From Bog-473 sp036268485 (GTDB lineage Bacteria > Actinomycetota > Acidimicrobiia > Acidimicrobiales > RAAP-2): 64,000 nucleotides of DNA. The notes beneath the pieces are model-generated. The model made no database searches and was not told where the DNA came from. It saw only the letters and a program-made list of their open reading frames with translations. Numbering within the stretch: the first letter of the stretch is position 1; each line of letters starts with the position of its first letter. Position numbers and translations under genes: made by a program. This document shows positions 51,004-58,969 of this stretch, one piece after another. The stretch spans positions 1 to 64,000 of the forward strand of contig DATAUC010000048.1 of NCBI GenBank assembly GCA_036268485.1. Direction: 5' to 3'.

Positions 51004-51441
51004 GTGTCCGTGACCTCGGAGCCGAGGGCGTCAGGAAGTCGAGCGGTAAGTGCCGACATCTCGGCTGGCGTCGAATACCGCATTGTCCGCAATGGCGTGG
51101 TGCGCCAGGTCACCCGGGGCAAGATTCAGAAAATCGACGTCTGCGACGCCCATCCGGAGTTGCTGCGGGCCGCCCGCAACGTGGGCCGCCTGACCAAGGA
51201 AGACTGCCCCATCTGCGAGGACGCCCGGCTGGTCATGGTGACCTTCGTCTTCGGGGCCAAGTTGCCGGCCGGGGGCCGCTGCCCTGGGACCCTGAAGGAG
51301 CTCAAAGAGCTTTGCCGCCGTCCCGAGCCGGTCCTGTGCTTCGAGGTCGAGGTCTGCCCGTCCTGCGCCTGGCACCATCTGATGAAGAAGTACCCAGCAG
51401 GAGGGCCCAAGGCCAAGGCACGCCGCAAGGCGGCGCCGTGA
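51004..51441 (+). CDS. DUF5318 family protein, probable zinc-binding
   Basis: A 145-residue protein. It has VEYRIVRNGVVRQVTRGKI, then Cys pairs CPICEDARL and VCPSCAWHHLMKK with additional Cys between, a pattern typical of structural zinc sites. DUF5318 neighbours padR-ino1 in mycobacteria (Rv0049 type); function unknown. GTG 51004 is chosen because TAGCCT sits seven bases upstream, a leaderless arrangement; a GTG at 50983 is possible. The stop overlaps panB (GTGA). Confidence 0.8.
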   Translation: MSVTSEPRASGSRAVSADISAGVEYRIVRNGVVRQVTRGKIQKIDVCDAHPELLRAARNVGRLTKEDCPICEDARLVMVTFVFGAKLPAGGRCPGTLKELKELCRRPEPVLCFEVEVCPSCAWHHLMKKYPAGGPKAKARRKAAP

Positions 51442-52280
51442 GCGAGGGCACGCCCGTCACCGTTCCTTCACTGCGGGGCCGCAAGCGCCGCGACGGGGCG
51501 GCGCCCATCGTCATGGTCACGGCCTACGACGAGCCCGGTGCCCGCATCGTCTCCAACGCCGGGGTCGACCTCCTCCTGGTGGGTGACTCGGTGGCCAACA
51601 CCGTCCTCGGCTACGAGGACACCCTGCAGGTCGACATCGACGTCATGGCCCACCACGTGGCGGCCGTGGCCCGGGCGCGGCCCCAGTGCCTGATCGTGGG
51701 TGACATGCCCTGGATGAGCTATCACCTCTCCCCCGATGAGGCCGTGCGCAACGCCGCCACCCTGATCCGGGCCGGGGCCCAGGCCGTCAAGCTGGAGGGT
51801 GGGCGGTCCCGCCTGCCGGCCATTGAGGCGATCATCCGGGCCGAAATCCCCGTCATGGGCCATCTGGGTCTGACGCCGCAATCGACGCTGGCCATGGGCG
51901 GCTTCCGGGTGCAGGGCCGGAGCGTGGACGCGGCCGGCTCCCTGCTCGACGCCGCCAAGTCGATCACCGCGGCCGGCTGCTTCGCCATTGTCATAGAGGG
52001 GGTGCCCGACGTGGTGGGGGCGGCGGTCACCGAGGCCATCGAGATCCCGACCATCGGCATCGGGGCCGGAGCGTCCACCGACGGCCAGGTTCTGGTGTTC
52101 CACGACCTGCTCGGACTGGGTGCCCGCAAGCCGCCCAAGTTCGTGCGCCAGTACGCCGAGCTGGGCCGGATAGCCACCGAGGCGGTCGCCGCCTTCGCAG
52201 AGGACGTGCGCAACGGCACCTTTCCCAACGACGACGAGAGCTACCACGGCTCAGCCGAATTGGGGGACGCCCTGGCCTGA
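51438..52280 (+). CDS. panB: 3-Methyl-2-oxobutanoate hydroxymethyltransferase
   Basis: A 280-residue TIM-barrel enzyme. It has VTAYDEPGARIVSNAGVDLLLVGDS, DMPWMSYHLSPDEAVRNA, VKLEGG, MGHLGLTPQS and IPTIGIGAGASTDGQVLV, all PanB hallmarks with the metal-binding Asp and catalytic Glu. It makes ketopantoate from ketoisovalerate and methylene-tetrahydrofolate for CoA synthesis. GTG 51438 overlaps the DUF5318 stop by four bases. Confidence 0.95.
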   Translation: MSEGTPVTVPSLRGRKRRDGAAPIVMVTAYDEPGARIVSNAGVDLLLVGDSVANTVLGYEDTLQVDIDVMAHHVAAVARARPQCLIVGDMPWMSYHLSPDEAVRNAATLIRAGAQAVKLEGGRSRLPAIEAIIRAEIPVMGHLGLTPQSTLAMGGFRVQGRSVDAAGSLLDAAKSITAAGCFAIVIEGVPDVVGAAVTEAIEIPTIGIGAGASTDGQVLVFHDLLGLGARKPPKFVRQYAELGRIATEAVAAFAEDVRNGTFPNDDESYHGSAELGDALA

Positions 52281-52287
52281 GCCAGGC

Positions 52288-52306
52288 CGGGGAAAAGATC
52301 TCCCCG
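52288..52306 (+). terminator. Hairpin after panB
   Basis: CGGGGA, loop AAAGATC, TCCCCG eight bases after the panB stop. It separates panB from the rpsF transcript. Confidence 0.45.
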
Positions 52307-52314
52307 AGCTCGAC

Positions 52315-52358
52315 TAGCATGGTTGCCCGCAACAGACCCTGCCCCTGACCGTCAGGGG
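52315..52358 (+). promoter_or_regulatory. rpsF promoter -10 and leader hairpin, possible S6:S18 autoregulatory element
   Basis: TAGCAT at 52315-52320 is a likely -10. The leader carries CCCCTGA, loop CCG, TCAGGGG (52342-52358), a perfect 7-bp stem. S6:S18 complexes are known to bind a conserved leader element with an exposed CCG in many rpsF operons. The match here rests only on the CCG and location, so it is tentative. Confidence 0.35.
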
Positions 52359-52398
52359 CCCAGGCTTTCAGCCCGGTCCAGAGGGAGGTATGCCGCTC

Positions 52399-52731
52399 AT
52401 GCGGCCCTACGAAGTCATGGCCATTTTTGAGGCCACAACCGAGCCCACCGTGATTCAGGGCGTGCTCGACCAGGCACTTGACCTGATCCGCACCACCGGG
52501 GGCAATCCCGGCGCCATCGATCGCTGGGGCAAGCGCACCTTCGCCTACGAGGTGAACCACAAGCGCGAGGGCTACTACGTCGTCGTCGAGTTCACCGCCG
52601 GTGTCCAGACTGTGGCCGATCTCGACCGCATGCTCGGCCTGGCCGACGAAGTGGTGCGTCACAAGATCGTCCGCCTGCCCGAGACGAAGCTGGCCCGCAC
52701 GGCGGCGACAGCCGACACAGCCGCCAGCTAA
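52399..52731 (+). CDS. rpsF: Ribosomal protein bS6
   Basis: A 110-residue protein with MRPYEVMAIFEA, WGKRTFAYEVNHKREGYYVVVEF and LDRMLGLADEVVRHKIVRLPE. It binds 16S rRNA with S18. ATG 52399 is preferred: GGAGG is ten bases upstream, while the ATG at 52390 is one base from it. It leads the conserved cluster rpsF-ssb-rpsR-rplI-dnaB. Confidence 0.95.
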   Translation: MRPYEVMAIFEATTEPTVIQGVLDQALDLIRTTGGNPGAIDRWGKRTFAYEVNHKREGYYVVVEFTAGVQTVADLDRMLGLADEVVRHKIVRLPETKLARTAATADTAAS

Positions 52732-52760
52732 AACGGCGTCGACGAGGATCGGAGCACACA

Positions 52761-53243
52761 ATGCCGACAGACAACTCAGTAGTGCTGGTGGGCAACATCA
52801 CCAGAGACCCTGAACTGCGCTTCACCAACACCGGACAACCGACGGCCTCCTTCGGGCTGGCCGTCAACCGGCGCTGGCAGAACCGCCAGACCCAGGAGTG
52901 GGAGGAAGCGACTTCCTTCTTCGACGTGGTGTGCTGGCGCGAGATGGCCGAGAACGTGAGCGAGACGCTGACCCGTGGCGCCCGCGTCATGGTGGCCGGA
53001 CGGCTGGAGCAGCGCAGCTGGGAGACCCAGGAGGGCGACAAGCGCTCCAAGGTCGAAGTAGTGGCCGACGAGATCGGCCCTTCCCTGCGCTGGGCGACGG
53101 CGCAGATCACCAAGAACGAACGACGGGGTCCGAGTGACGGTCCCCGCGGCGGAGGCGGCGGCGGAAACCGCCAGTCCTCCCCACCCCCACAATCAGCCCC
53201 CGATAACGGTAGCGGCTACGGATTCGACGAGGAGCCCTTCTAA
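52761..53243 (+). CDS. ssb: Single-stranded DNA-binding protein
   Basis: A 160-residue protein with an OB fold (NSVVLVGNITRDPELRFT, WQNRQTQEWEEATSFFDVVCW, VMVAGRLEQRSWE), a Gly/Pro/Ser-rich tail and the acidic tip DEEPF that recruits partner proteins. GGAGCACACA precedes ATG. Its stop overlaps the rpsR start by one base. Confidence 0.96.
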   Translation: MPTDNSVVLVGNITRDPELRFTNTGQPTASFGLAVNRRWQNRQTQEWEEATSFFDVVCWREMAENVSETLTRGARVMVAGRLEQRSWETQEGDKRSKVEVVADEIGPSLRWATAQITKNERRGPSDGPRGGGGGGNRQSSPPPQSAPDNGSGYGFDEEPF

Positions 53244-53776
53244 TGGCACGGAACAATCAACGCGGTGGGACCACGACACGTCGTGCGCCCAAGGACCTGG
53301 GTCGCCGGGTCAAGAAGAAGCCCTGCGCCCTGTGCCGGGACAAGACCCCCTGGGTCGATTACAAGGACGTCCCCATGCTGCGCAAGTACATGAGCGACCG
53401 GGGCAAGATCCGCTCGCGCCGAGTTACCGGCAACTGTGCCCAGCACCAGCGTGCCCTGGCCCAGGCCATCAAGACGGCTCGTGAGCTCGTGCTGCTGCCC
53501 TACACCCAGCGCACCGTGACGGAGCGTCCCGGTGGCCGCGGTGGCGGACGTGACCGCGGTGAGCGCGGCGAACGCGCCGAGCGCACGCTGAGTGACACGA
53601 CCGAGGCCGAAGCGCCCCGGGATCGGGACGCCAGCGTGGAGATCCTGGCCGACCTCGACACCTTCGACGAGGGCACCAACACCGCCGACATTGAGGCCGA
53701 GGCCGATGGCGCCGACGCCACCGTTGACGAGGACGTCGCTGACGACGAGACCGGGACTGAGGATGGCGAGCAATGA
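53243..53776 (+). CDS. rpsR: Ribosomal protein bS18 with acidic C-terminal extension
   Basis: A 177-residue protein. Residues 1 to about 90 are S18 of the zinc-binding type: Cys28-x2-Cys31 (KPCALCRDK) and Cys65-x2-His68 (GNCAQHQR), with RKYMSDRGKIRSRR. Residues 91-125 are Arg/Gly-rich, and 126-177 are strongly acidic (EAEADGADATVDEDVADDE). Ordinary S18 is 70-90 residues, so the gene is twice the normal length. The frame is unbroken and its stop overlaps rplI by four bases, so the extension is a real part of the gene. Confidence 0.9.
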   Translation: MARNNQRGGTTTRRAPKDLGRRVKKKPCALCRDKTPWVDYKDVPMLRKYMSDRGKIRSRRVTGNCAQHQRALAQAIKTARELVLLPYTQRTVTERPGGRGGGRDRGERGERAERTLSDTTEAEAPRDRDASVEILADLDTFDEGTNTADIEAEADGADATVDEDVADDETGTEDGEQ

Positions 53777-54222
53777 GAATCCTGCTGCGTGACGACGTTG
53801 ACGGCGTAGGCCGTCGGGGCGACATTGTGAAGGTCTCGGGCGGCTACGCCCGTAACTTCCTCCTGCCCGAAGGACGCGCCCTGCTGGCCACCGACGGTGT
53901 CGAAGGCCAGGCCACACAGATGCGGCGCGGTCGTGACCTGCGTGAGGCCAAGGGCCGCGAGGCGGCCGAAGCGCAAGCCACCATTCTGGCCGGGGCGGTC
54001 ATTCCGATGGCCGCCCGTGCCGGTGCCGCCGGACGACTGTTCGGATCCATCGGGCCCGCCGAAGTGGTCGACGCCATCAAGGCAGCCAAGGGTGTGGAGA
54101 TCAACCGGAAGCACGTGCTTCTGGCGGAGCACATCAAGGAGACAGGATCCTTCGACGTCACCGTCGACCTGTTCCCTGGTGTGGCCACCGTGGTGACGCT
54201 GGAAATCACTGCCGCTTCGTAG
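53773..54222 (+). CDS. rplI: Ribosomal protein bL9
   Basis: A 149-residue protein with the L9 signature DVDGVGRRGDIVKVSGGYARNFLLP, the long connecting helix (REAKGREAAEAQATIL) and the C-terminal rRNA-binding domain (GRLFGSIGPAEVVDAIK). It is coupled to rpsR by an ATGA overlap and followed by a perfect hairpin. Confidence 0.96.
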   Translation: MRILLRDDVDGVGRRGDIVKVSGGYARNFLLPEGRALLATDGVEGQATQMRRGRDLREAKGREAAEAQATILAGAVIPMAARAGAAGRLFGSIGPAEVVDAIKAAKGVEINRKHVLLAEHIKETGSFDVTVDLFPGVATVVTLEITAAS

Positions 54223-54228
54223 GTAGCG

Positions 54229-54247
54229 GACCGCGGTATCCGCGGTC
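54229..54247 (+). terminator. Hairpin after rplI
   Basis: GACCGCGG, loop TAT, CCGCGGTC: a perfect 8-bp GC stem seven bases after the rplI stop. No T-run follows, so partial read-through into dnaB is possible. The remaining 120 bp before dnaB hold only its probable promoter. Confidence 0.6.
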
Positions 54248-54367
54248 TGTCACAACCCCGTGCACATGATGATGGGGTGCAGAGAGAGGCGCTAGTCGCT
54301 CCACAGGTATATCCCCAGCTTGTTGCCCTCGTTACCCACAGGGCACTTCGTGCAGAGTTGGGGGACC

Positions 54368-55762
54368 GTGGTCCAAGCCTTTGATGACACCCGCCCCCGC
54401 GCCCTCCGGGCCGCACCGCCCCTTCCGAGCAGCGGGACGAGACTCCCTCCGCACAACCTGGAAGCCGAGGAATCACTACTGGGCGCCATGCTGTTGTCGA
54501 ACGACGCGGCGTCGGCGGCCATGGAGAAGTGTGCGGCCGGCGACTTCTACAAGCCGGCCCATGGCCACATCTTCGGCGCCATCAGCGCGCTCATGGAGCG
54601 AGGGGAGCCCATTGACGCCGTAACCGTCACCGACGAGTTGCAGCGGTCTGGGTTGCTCGAAGCCGTGGGAGATCCCACCGTCTTCATCTCACTGCAGGCC
54701 AACACCCCATCCATCGCCAATGCCCGGCACTACGCGGCGATCGTGGAGGAGCTTTCTCTCCTGCGCAAGATGATCGGCGTGGCCGGCGAGATCGCCGACA
54801 TCGGGTACTCCATGCCCGAGGACGTGGTGGGGGCCATTGACGAGGCCGAGCAGATGATGTTCAACGTGGCCGAGCGCCGGGCCGCTGACACCATGGCGCC
54901 CCTGCAGGACTTGCTGCTCAAGGGCCTCGACCGCATTGAGGAGATGGGCCAACGCGGCTCGGCCATCACGGGCGTGGCTACCGGTTACCACGAACTCGAC
55001 CGCATCCTGTTGGGACTGCAGCCCTCCACCCTGAACATCGTCGGCGCCCGCCCCGGCATGGGAAAGACCAGTTTCGCCCTGGGAATCCTGGCCCACGTGG
55101 GCGTCGTGGTGCAGCGCCCCGCCCTGCTCTTCTCGCTGGAAATGGGTCACCTGGAACTCACGCAGCGACTCTTGGCCTCCGAGGCCGAAGTCAACGGGCA
55201 GAATCTGCAGACCGGTCAGATCCGCCAGCAGGACTGGGGCAAGATCGGCGTGGCCGTCACCAAGCTGAGCAGCGCGCCCATCTTCATTGACGACAATCCC
55301 AGCGCCACCGTGATGGATATCCGGGCCCGGGCTCGCCGACTGAAGAAGCAGCAGGGTGATCTGGGCATTGTGATCATCGACTACCTGCAGCTGATGACGG
55401 GCCGCAACTCGCGGGCCGAGAACCGCCAGACCGAGGTGGCCGAAATCAGCCGTGGTCTGAAGATCCTGGCCCGTGAACTCGAGGTCCCCGTTGTCGCTCT
55501 CTCGCAGCTCTCCCGAAATCTCGAGTCACGCCAGGACAAGACGCCCATGTTGTCCGACCTGCGTGAATCGGGTTCGTTGGAGCAGGACGCCGACGTCGTG
55601 CTGTTCATCTACCGCGAATCCGAGTACAACGACGAGGTGCCGATCGACCGGGCCGATGACGCCTTGGTGGAAGTGGCCAAGCACCGTAATGGTCCAACCG
55701 GCAAAGCCAATCTCCTGTTCTTGAAGCAGTACGCCCGCTTCGAGAACGGGCACGGGATGTAG
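54368..55762 (+). CDS. dnaB: Replicative DNA helicase DnaB
   Basis: A 464-residue hexameric helicase. The N-terminal domain is PPHNLEAEESLLGAMLLSNDA; the RecA-like domain has GARPGMGKTSFALGI (Walker A), LLFSLEMGHLELTQRLLASEAEV, IVIIDYLQLMTG (Walker B) and LSQLSRNLESRQDKTPMLSDL with the Arg finger region. No intein is present. GTG 54368 follows GGGGG. It presumably works with the DUF721/DciA-like protein near oriC. Confidence 0.95.
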   Translation: MVQAFDDTRPRALRAAPPLPSSGTRLPPHNLEAEESLLGAMLLSNDAASAAMEKCAAGDFYKPAHGHIFGAISALMERGEPIDAVTVTDELQRSGLLEAVGDPTVFISLQANTPSIANARHYAAIVEELSLLRKMIGVAGEIADIGYSMPEDVVGAIDEAEQMMFNVAERRAADTMAPLQDLLLKGLDRIEEMGQRGSAITGVATGYHELDRILLGLQPSTLNIVGARPGMGKTSFALGILAHVGVVVQRPALLFSLEMGHLELTQRLLASEAEVNGQNLQTGQIRQQDWGKIGVAVTKLSSAPIFIDDNPSATVMDIRARARRLKKQQGDLGIVIIDYLQLMTGRNSRAENRQTEVAEISRGLKILARELEVPVVALSQLSRNLESRQDKTPMLSDLRESGSLEQDADVVLFIYRESEYNDEVPIDRADDALVEVAKHRNGPTGKANLLFLKQYARFENGHGM

Positions 55763-55856
55763 CTACTGCGCTCGCGCTTGAATCGTGTCATCACCAAGCT
55801 CACGAGCGGCGTGCCAGGCACTCCTACATTTTGCCGTGCCACAAGGAGGATGCACC

Positions 55857-56654
55857 ATGAACAAGAAGGTCGTGCTCATCACCGGTGCGTCATCCGGCAT
55901 CGGGCTGGTGTGCGCCCAACACCTTTCCGACAAGGGCCACACGGTCATCGGGGCCAGTCGCCGGACTGCAACCGGGCACGCCTGGACCTCTATCGCCATG
56001 GATGTCGACGACGACCAGTCGGTCACAGCCGGCGTCGAAAGGGTTATCAGTGAGTTCGGTGGGATGGATGCGGTCGTGACGTGCGCCGGGTGGGGGCTCG
56101 CCGGTTCGGTAGAGCAGACGCCCATCGGCGAGGCTCGAGCTCAGATGGAGACGAATTTCTTCGGCACCGTGCGGACCGTGGTGGCCGCCCTTCCATCGTT
56201 GCGAGAACGAGGCGGGAAGGTCGTCCTCATGAGTTCCATCGGAGGGATCATCGGCATCCCCTTCCAGGCTTACTACTCAGCCAGCAAATTCGCCCTGGAG
56301 GGGTGGGCCGAGGCGCTTGCCTGGGAGGTCAAACCCCACGGGGTCTCGGTGACGCTCATTGAACCGGGCAACTTCCATACCGGCTTTACGGAGAGCCGGA
56401 GAACGGTGGCGGTCAGTGGGGACGATCCCTACGCGTCAGCTCGGACCAAGGCCATTGAAATCATGGAGAGGGATGAGCTCGGCGGAGCCGATCCGGCTGC
56501 GGTGGCCAAACTCCTCTCCAAGGTCCTGGCCTCTGGGCGCCCTCCCCGCAGGAGAACCGTGGGACCGGTGGGTGAGCGCATAGGACCGATGGCCAAGCGC
56601 ATTCTCCCGACCACAGTGTTTGAAGCTGCATCCGCCTCAAGTCTCGGGGTGTGA
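55857..56654 (+). CDS. Short-chain dehydrogenase/reductase
   Basis: A 265-residue classical SDR. Cofactor motif VLITGASSGIGLVCAQHL, structural CAGWG in place of NNAG, catalytic Ser (LMSSIGGI) and YSASKFALEG with Tyr-x3-Lys. It oxidises or reduces an alcohol/ketone with NAD(P); substrate unknown. AAGGAGG lies seven bases before ATG 55857, which excludes the longer frame. It is convergent with the hypothetical pair downstream. Confidence 0.92.
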   Translation: MNKKVVLITGASSGIGLVCAQHLSDKGHTVIGASRRTATGHAWTSIAMDVDDDQSVTAGVERVISEFGGMDAVVTCAGWGLAGSVEQTPIGEARAQMETNFFGTVRTVVAALPSLRERGGKVVLMSSIGGIIGIPFQAYYSASKFALEGWAEALAWEVKPHGVSVTLIEPGNFHTGFTESRRTVAVSGDDPYASARTKAIEIMERDELGGADPAAVAKLLSKVLASGRPPRRRTVGPVGERIGPMAKRILPTTVFEAASASSLGV

Positions 56655-56661
56655 ACGCAGC

Positions 56662-57114
56662 TCATTCGAATCCCGGTACCGGCGCCCGGTACCACTGCCC
56701 ATGTGGCCTTCTCCAGTTGGCCACGGTGAAAAAGTGACGCGGATCATGCGTCAGGACCAGCAACAGATTCGTCCAGATGTCGGGCTCTGGAAGGCGCTTG
56801 CCTTGCGGCAACACGCACAAACGAAGTTCCACGTCGGCCCCGGGCCAGTAGCCGATGTCGAAGATGCGACCCAGCTCCACCGTTCCATACAGAGTGGTAA
56901 TTCGGAACGTCTTGGTGGAACGCCAGGCCTGTTCCTGGTCCGGATTGAGCAGCGTGACCAGGAGACGTTCGGCCCGCTCATAGGGCGATAGGTAGATGAA
57001 GTCCGATTCGGGAAAGGCCATGACCGTCCGCCCGGCCAGGACACCTTCGGTGAAGCGCAACAGCTGCCGACCGTCCTCGAACCGCTCGACGAACTGAAGG
57101 TCGGCTCCCACCAC
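56662..57114 (-). CDS. Conserved hypothetical protein (150 residues)
   Basis: Not recognised as a named family. The sequence is soluble, with GLFTEGVLAG-like start, an aromatic and charged middle (SPYERAERLLVTLLNPDQEQAW) and a Trp/Tyr/Arg-rich end (VANWRRPHGQWYRAP). There is no signal peptide or membrane helix. GTG 57114 starts three bases after the stop of the small gene before it, so the two form a tight operon. A phage or mobile-element origin is possible but unproven. Confidence 0.6.
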   Translation of the reverse strand: MVGADLQFVERFEDGRQLLRFTEGVLAGRTVMAFPESDFIYLSPYERAERLLVTLLNPDQEQAWRSTKTFRITTLYGTVELGRIFDIGYWPGADVELRLCVLPQGKRLPEPDIWTNLLLVLTHDPRHFFTVANWRRPHGQWYRAPVPGFE

Positions 57115-57116
57115 GG

Positions 57117-57347
57117 CTAGCCGCCCTGAATGGCTCTGACCCAGATGATCTCGGCGGCGTCGGGATCAAAGGTCCTGACGCGCTCCGCGTCCTCGGCTCG
57201 GCCGCCTTCGGGCACGGCGAAAGCCAGGTGTCGCTTCTTCAGCATCTGCTCGAAGACCGCCTCTGCTCGCTCCCGCGTGGCTGCGTCCTGCACCGACCAG
57301 GTCACCGTGGTGTCTCCTGTTGCATCGAGTATGCGCATGATGCCCAT
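57117..57347 (-). CDS. Conserved small hypothetical protein (DATGDT motif)
   Basis: A 76-residue acidic protein. It begins GIMRILDATGDTTVTWSV, has a central helix (AEAVFEQMLKKRHLAFAV) and ends TFDPDAAEIIWVRAIQGG. From memory, short proteins with this MRxLDxTGDT opening and FDPxAxxI ending recur in actinobacterial and other genomes without known function. AAAGGGG lies eight bases before ATG 57347. It precedes the 150-residue hypothetical with only two bases between. Confidence 0.6.
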   Translation of the reverse strand: MGIMRILDATGDTTVTWSVQDAATRERAEAVFEQMLKKRHLAFAVPEGGRAEDAERVRTFDPDAAEIIWVRAIQGG

Positions 57348-57473
57348 CCGGATCGCCCCTTTCGTAGTGATCGGGAGCTGAATCGCCCCGACCCATAGCG
57401 AACATGTGTTCGTTGAAGGTGTCAAATGTCGAGGTCAGGCAGGTGTCTCAGGAGATGAGCGCCAAACACCCTG

Positions 57474-58950
57474 GTGGGAGCGCTAAGAGTTTGTCGGGAC
57501 GGCCGTCGGGTAGCCCTAAAGGACGTCCACCACCGCCACCAAATCGAGCCCCAAAAGCAGGGCCATACGGTCACCATCTCGCTGGTGGCGATCTGTATCG
57601 GGTTCTTCCTGATTCAGCTCGATGCCACCATCGTCAACGTGGCGCTGCCCAGTATCGGGCGCAGCATCGGCGGTTCTATTTCCGGGTTGCAGTGGATCGT
57701 GGACGGGTACACCGTGGCCCTGGCCGCGCTAATGCTGACGGCCGGGTCCACCGCCGACCGGCTCGGCGCCAAGCGCCTTTTCTCCATCGGCGTCGTGATC
57801 TTCACGGTCGGATCGGCCGGATGTGCGGCGGCGCCGAACCTGGCCGCGACTGCTGGTGGCTCGGGTTCTCCAGGGGGCCGGAGCGGCCGCACTGCTCCCT
57901 GCTTCGTTGGCCCTCATCGTGCACGAATATCCGGACTCCGGACCGCGGGCCCGCGCCCTCGGCACCTGGGGCGCCATGGGCAGCGTCGGCGTGGCGGCGG
58001 GTCCGGTGTTGGGGGGCGCACTGGTGGCCGCGGTGGGATGGCGCAGCATCTTCGTGGTCAACGTGCCGGTCGGCCTCGTCGAACTTTGGCTGCTTCGACG
58101 CTTTGTCAATGAATCGCCGCGCCGTTCTGCTGGCGCAATCGACTGGTCCGGGCTTGCGACATCGACGGTGGCCTTGGCCGCGGTGACGGGAGGATTTATC
58201 CTCTCCGGTCCGCGCGGTTGGAGCAGCCCTCTCACGCTCGGACTGCTCGTGGTGGGTGTGCTGAGTGGCTTCGCCTTCGTCCACCTTGAGCGTCAGAAGG
58301 GCCAGCCGATGATGCCGCTCGGAATCTTCAGTTCCAAAGCCTTCCCATTCGCCGTTGGTATCGGCTTCTGTTTCAACCTCTGCCTTTACGGGTCGTTGCT
58401 GTGCCTCTCCATTTACCTGCAGCAGGTTCGTGGCGAGTCGCCGTTGACCACCGGACTGTTGCTCCTGCCGATGGCCAGCATGGTGGCGGGTGGCTCTATC
58501 GTCAGCGGGCGCATAACGGCCCGGTCCGGACCCCGCCTCCCCATGCTCGGCGGTCTCGTCGTTGCCGCCTGTGGGGCCGCCGTGCTGGCCACCGTGGGGA
58601 CACACGCAGCCGTTGCCCTACTGATCGTCGGCTCGTTGGCCCTGGGGCTGTGCTCCTTGGCCATGCCGGCCATGTCAGCACTGGCCGTGAACTCAGTCGA
58701 TGACAAGCGCGCCGGACTGGCCAGTGGAATCTTCAACACCTCCCGGCAGGCCGGCGGTGCCGTGGGTGTCGCCATTCTCGGGTCGCTCCTGGTGAGTGGC
58801 GGCCACCGGCCCGAGCTTGTGCTCCCCCTGAGCGTGGCTGCCTTCATGCTGCTGCTGGCGGGTTTCCTGGCCTGGAAGGGAACCGACACGACGCGACGAC
58901 GACCCACCGGCCGCCGTACCCCAGTGGGTCATCGTCTGGCTCCTCAGTGA
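57474..58950 (+). pseudogene. MFS (DHA2/EmrB-type) drug exporter with a one-base frameshift
   Basis: The first frame reads a 14-helix MFS start (IGFFLIQLDATIVNVALPSIG, IVDGYTVALAALMLTAGS, DRLGAKRLFSIGVV) and the second frame completes it from LLVARVLQGAGAAALLPASLAL to the end. Skipping the single A at 57849 joins them perfectly as NLAALLVARVLQG. So one inserted base breaks the gene near residue 125, unless this is a sequencing error. It would export toxic compounds by proton antiport. GTG 57474 is the assumed start. Confidence 0.85.
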
Positions 58951-58969
58951 CCCTGAGGGAGGAAGAGCG

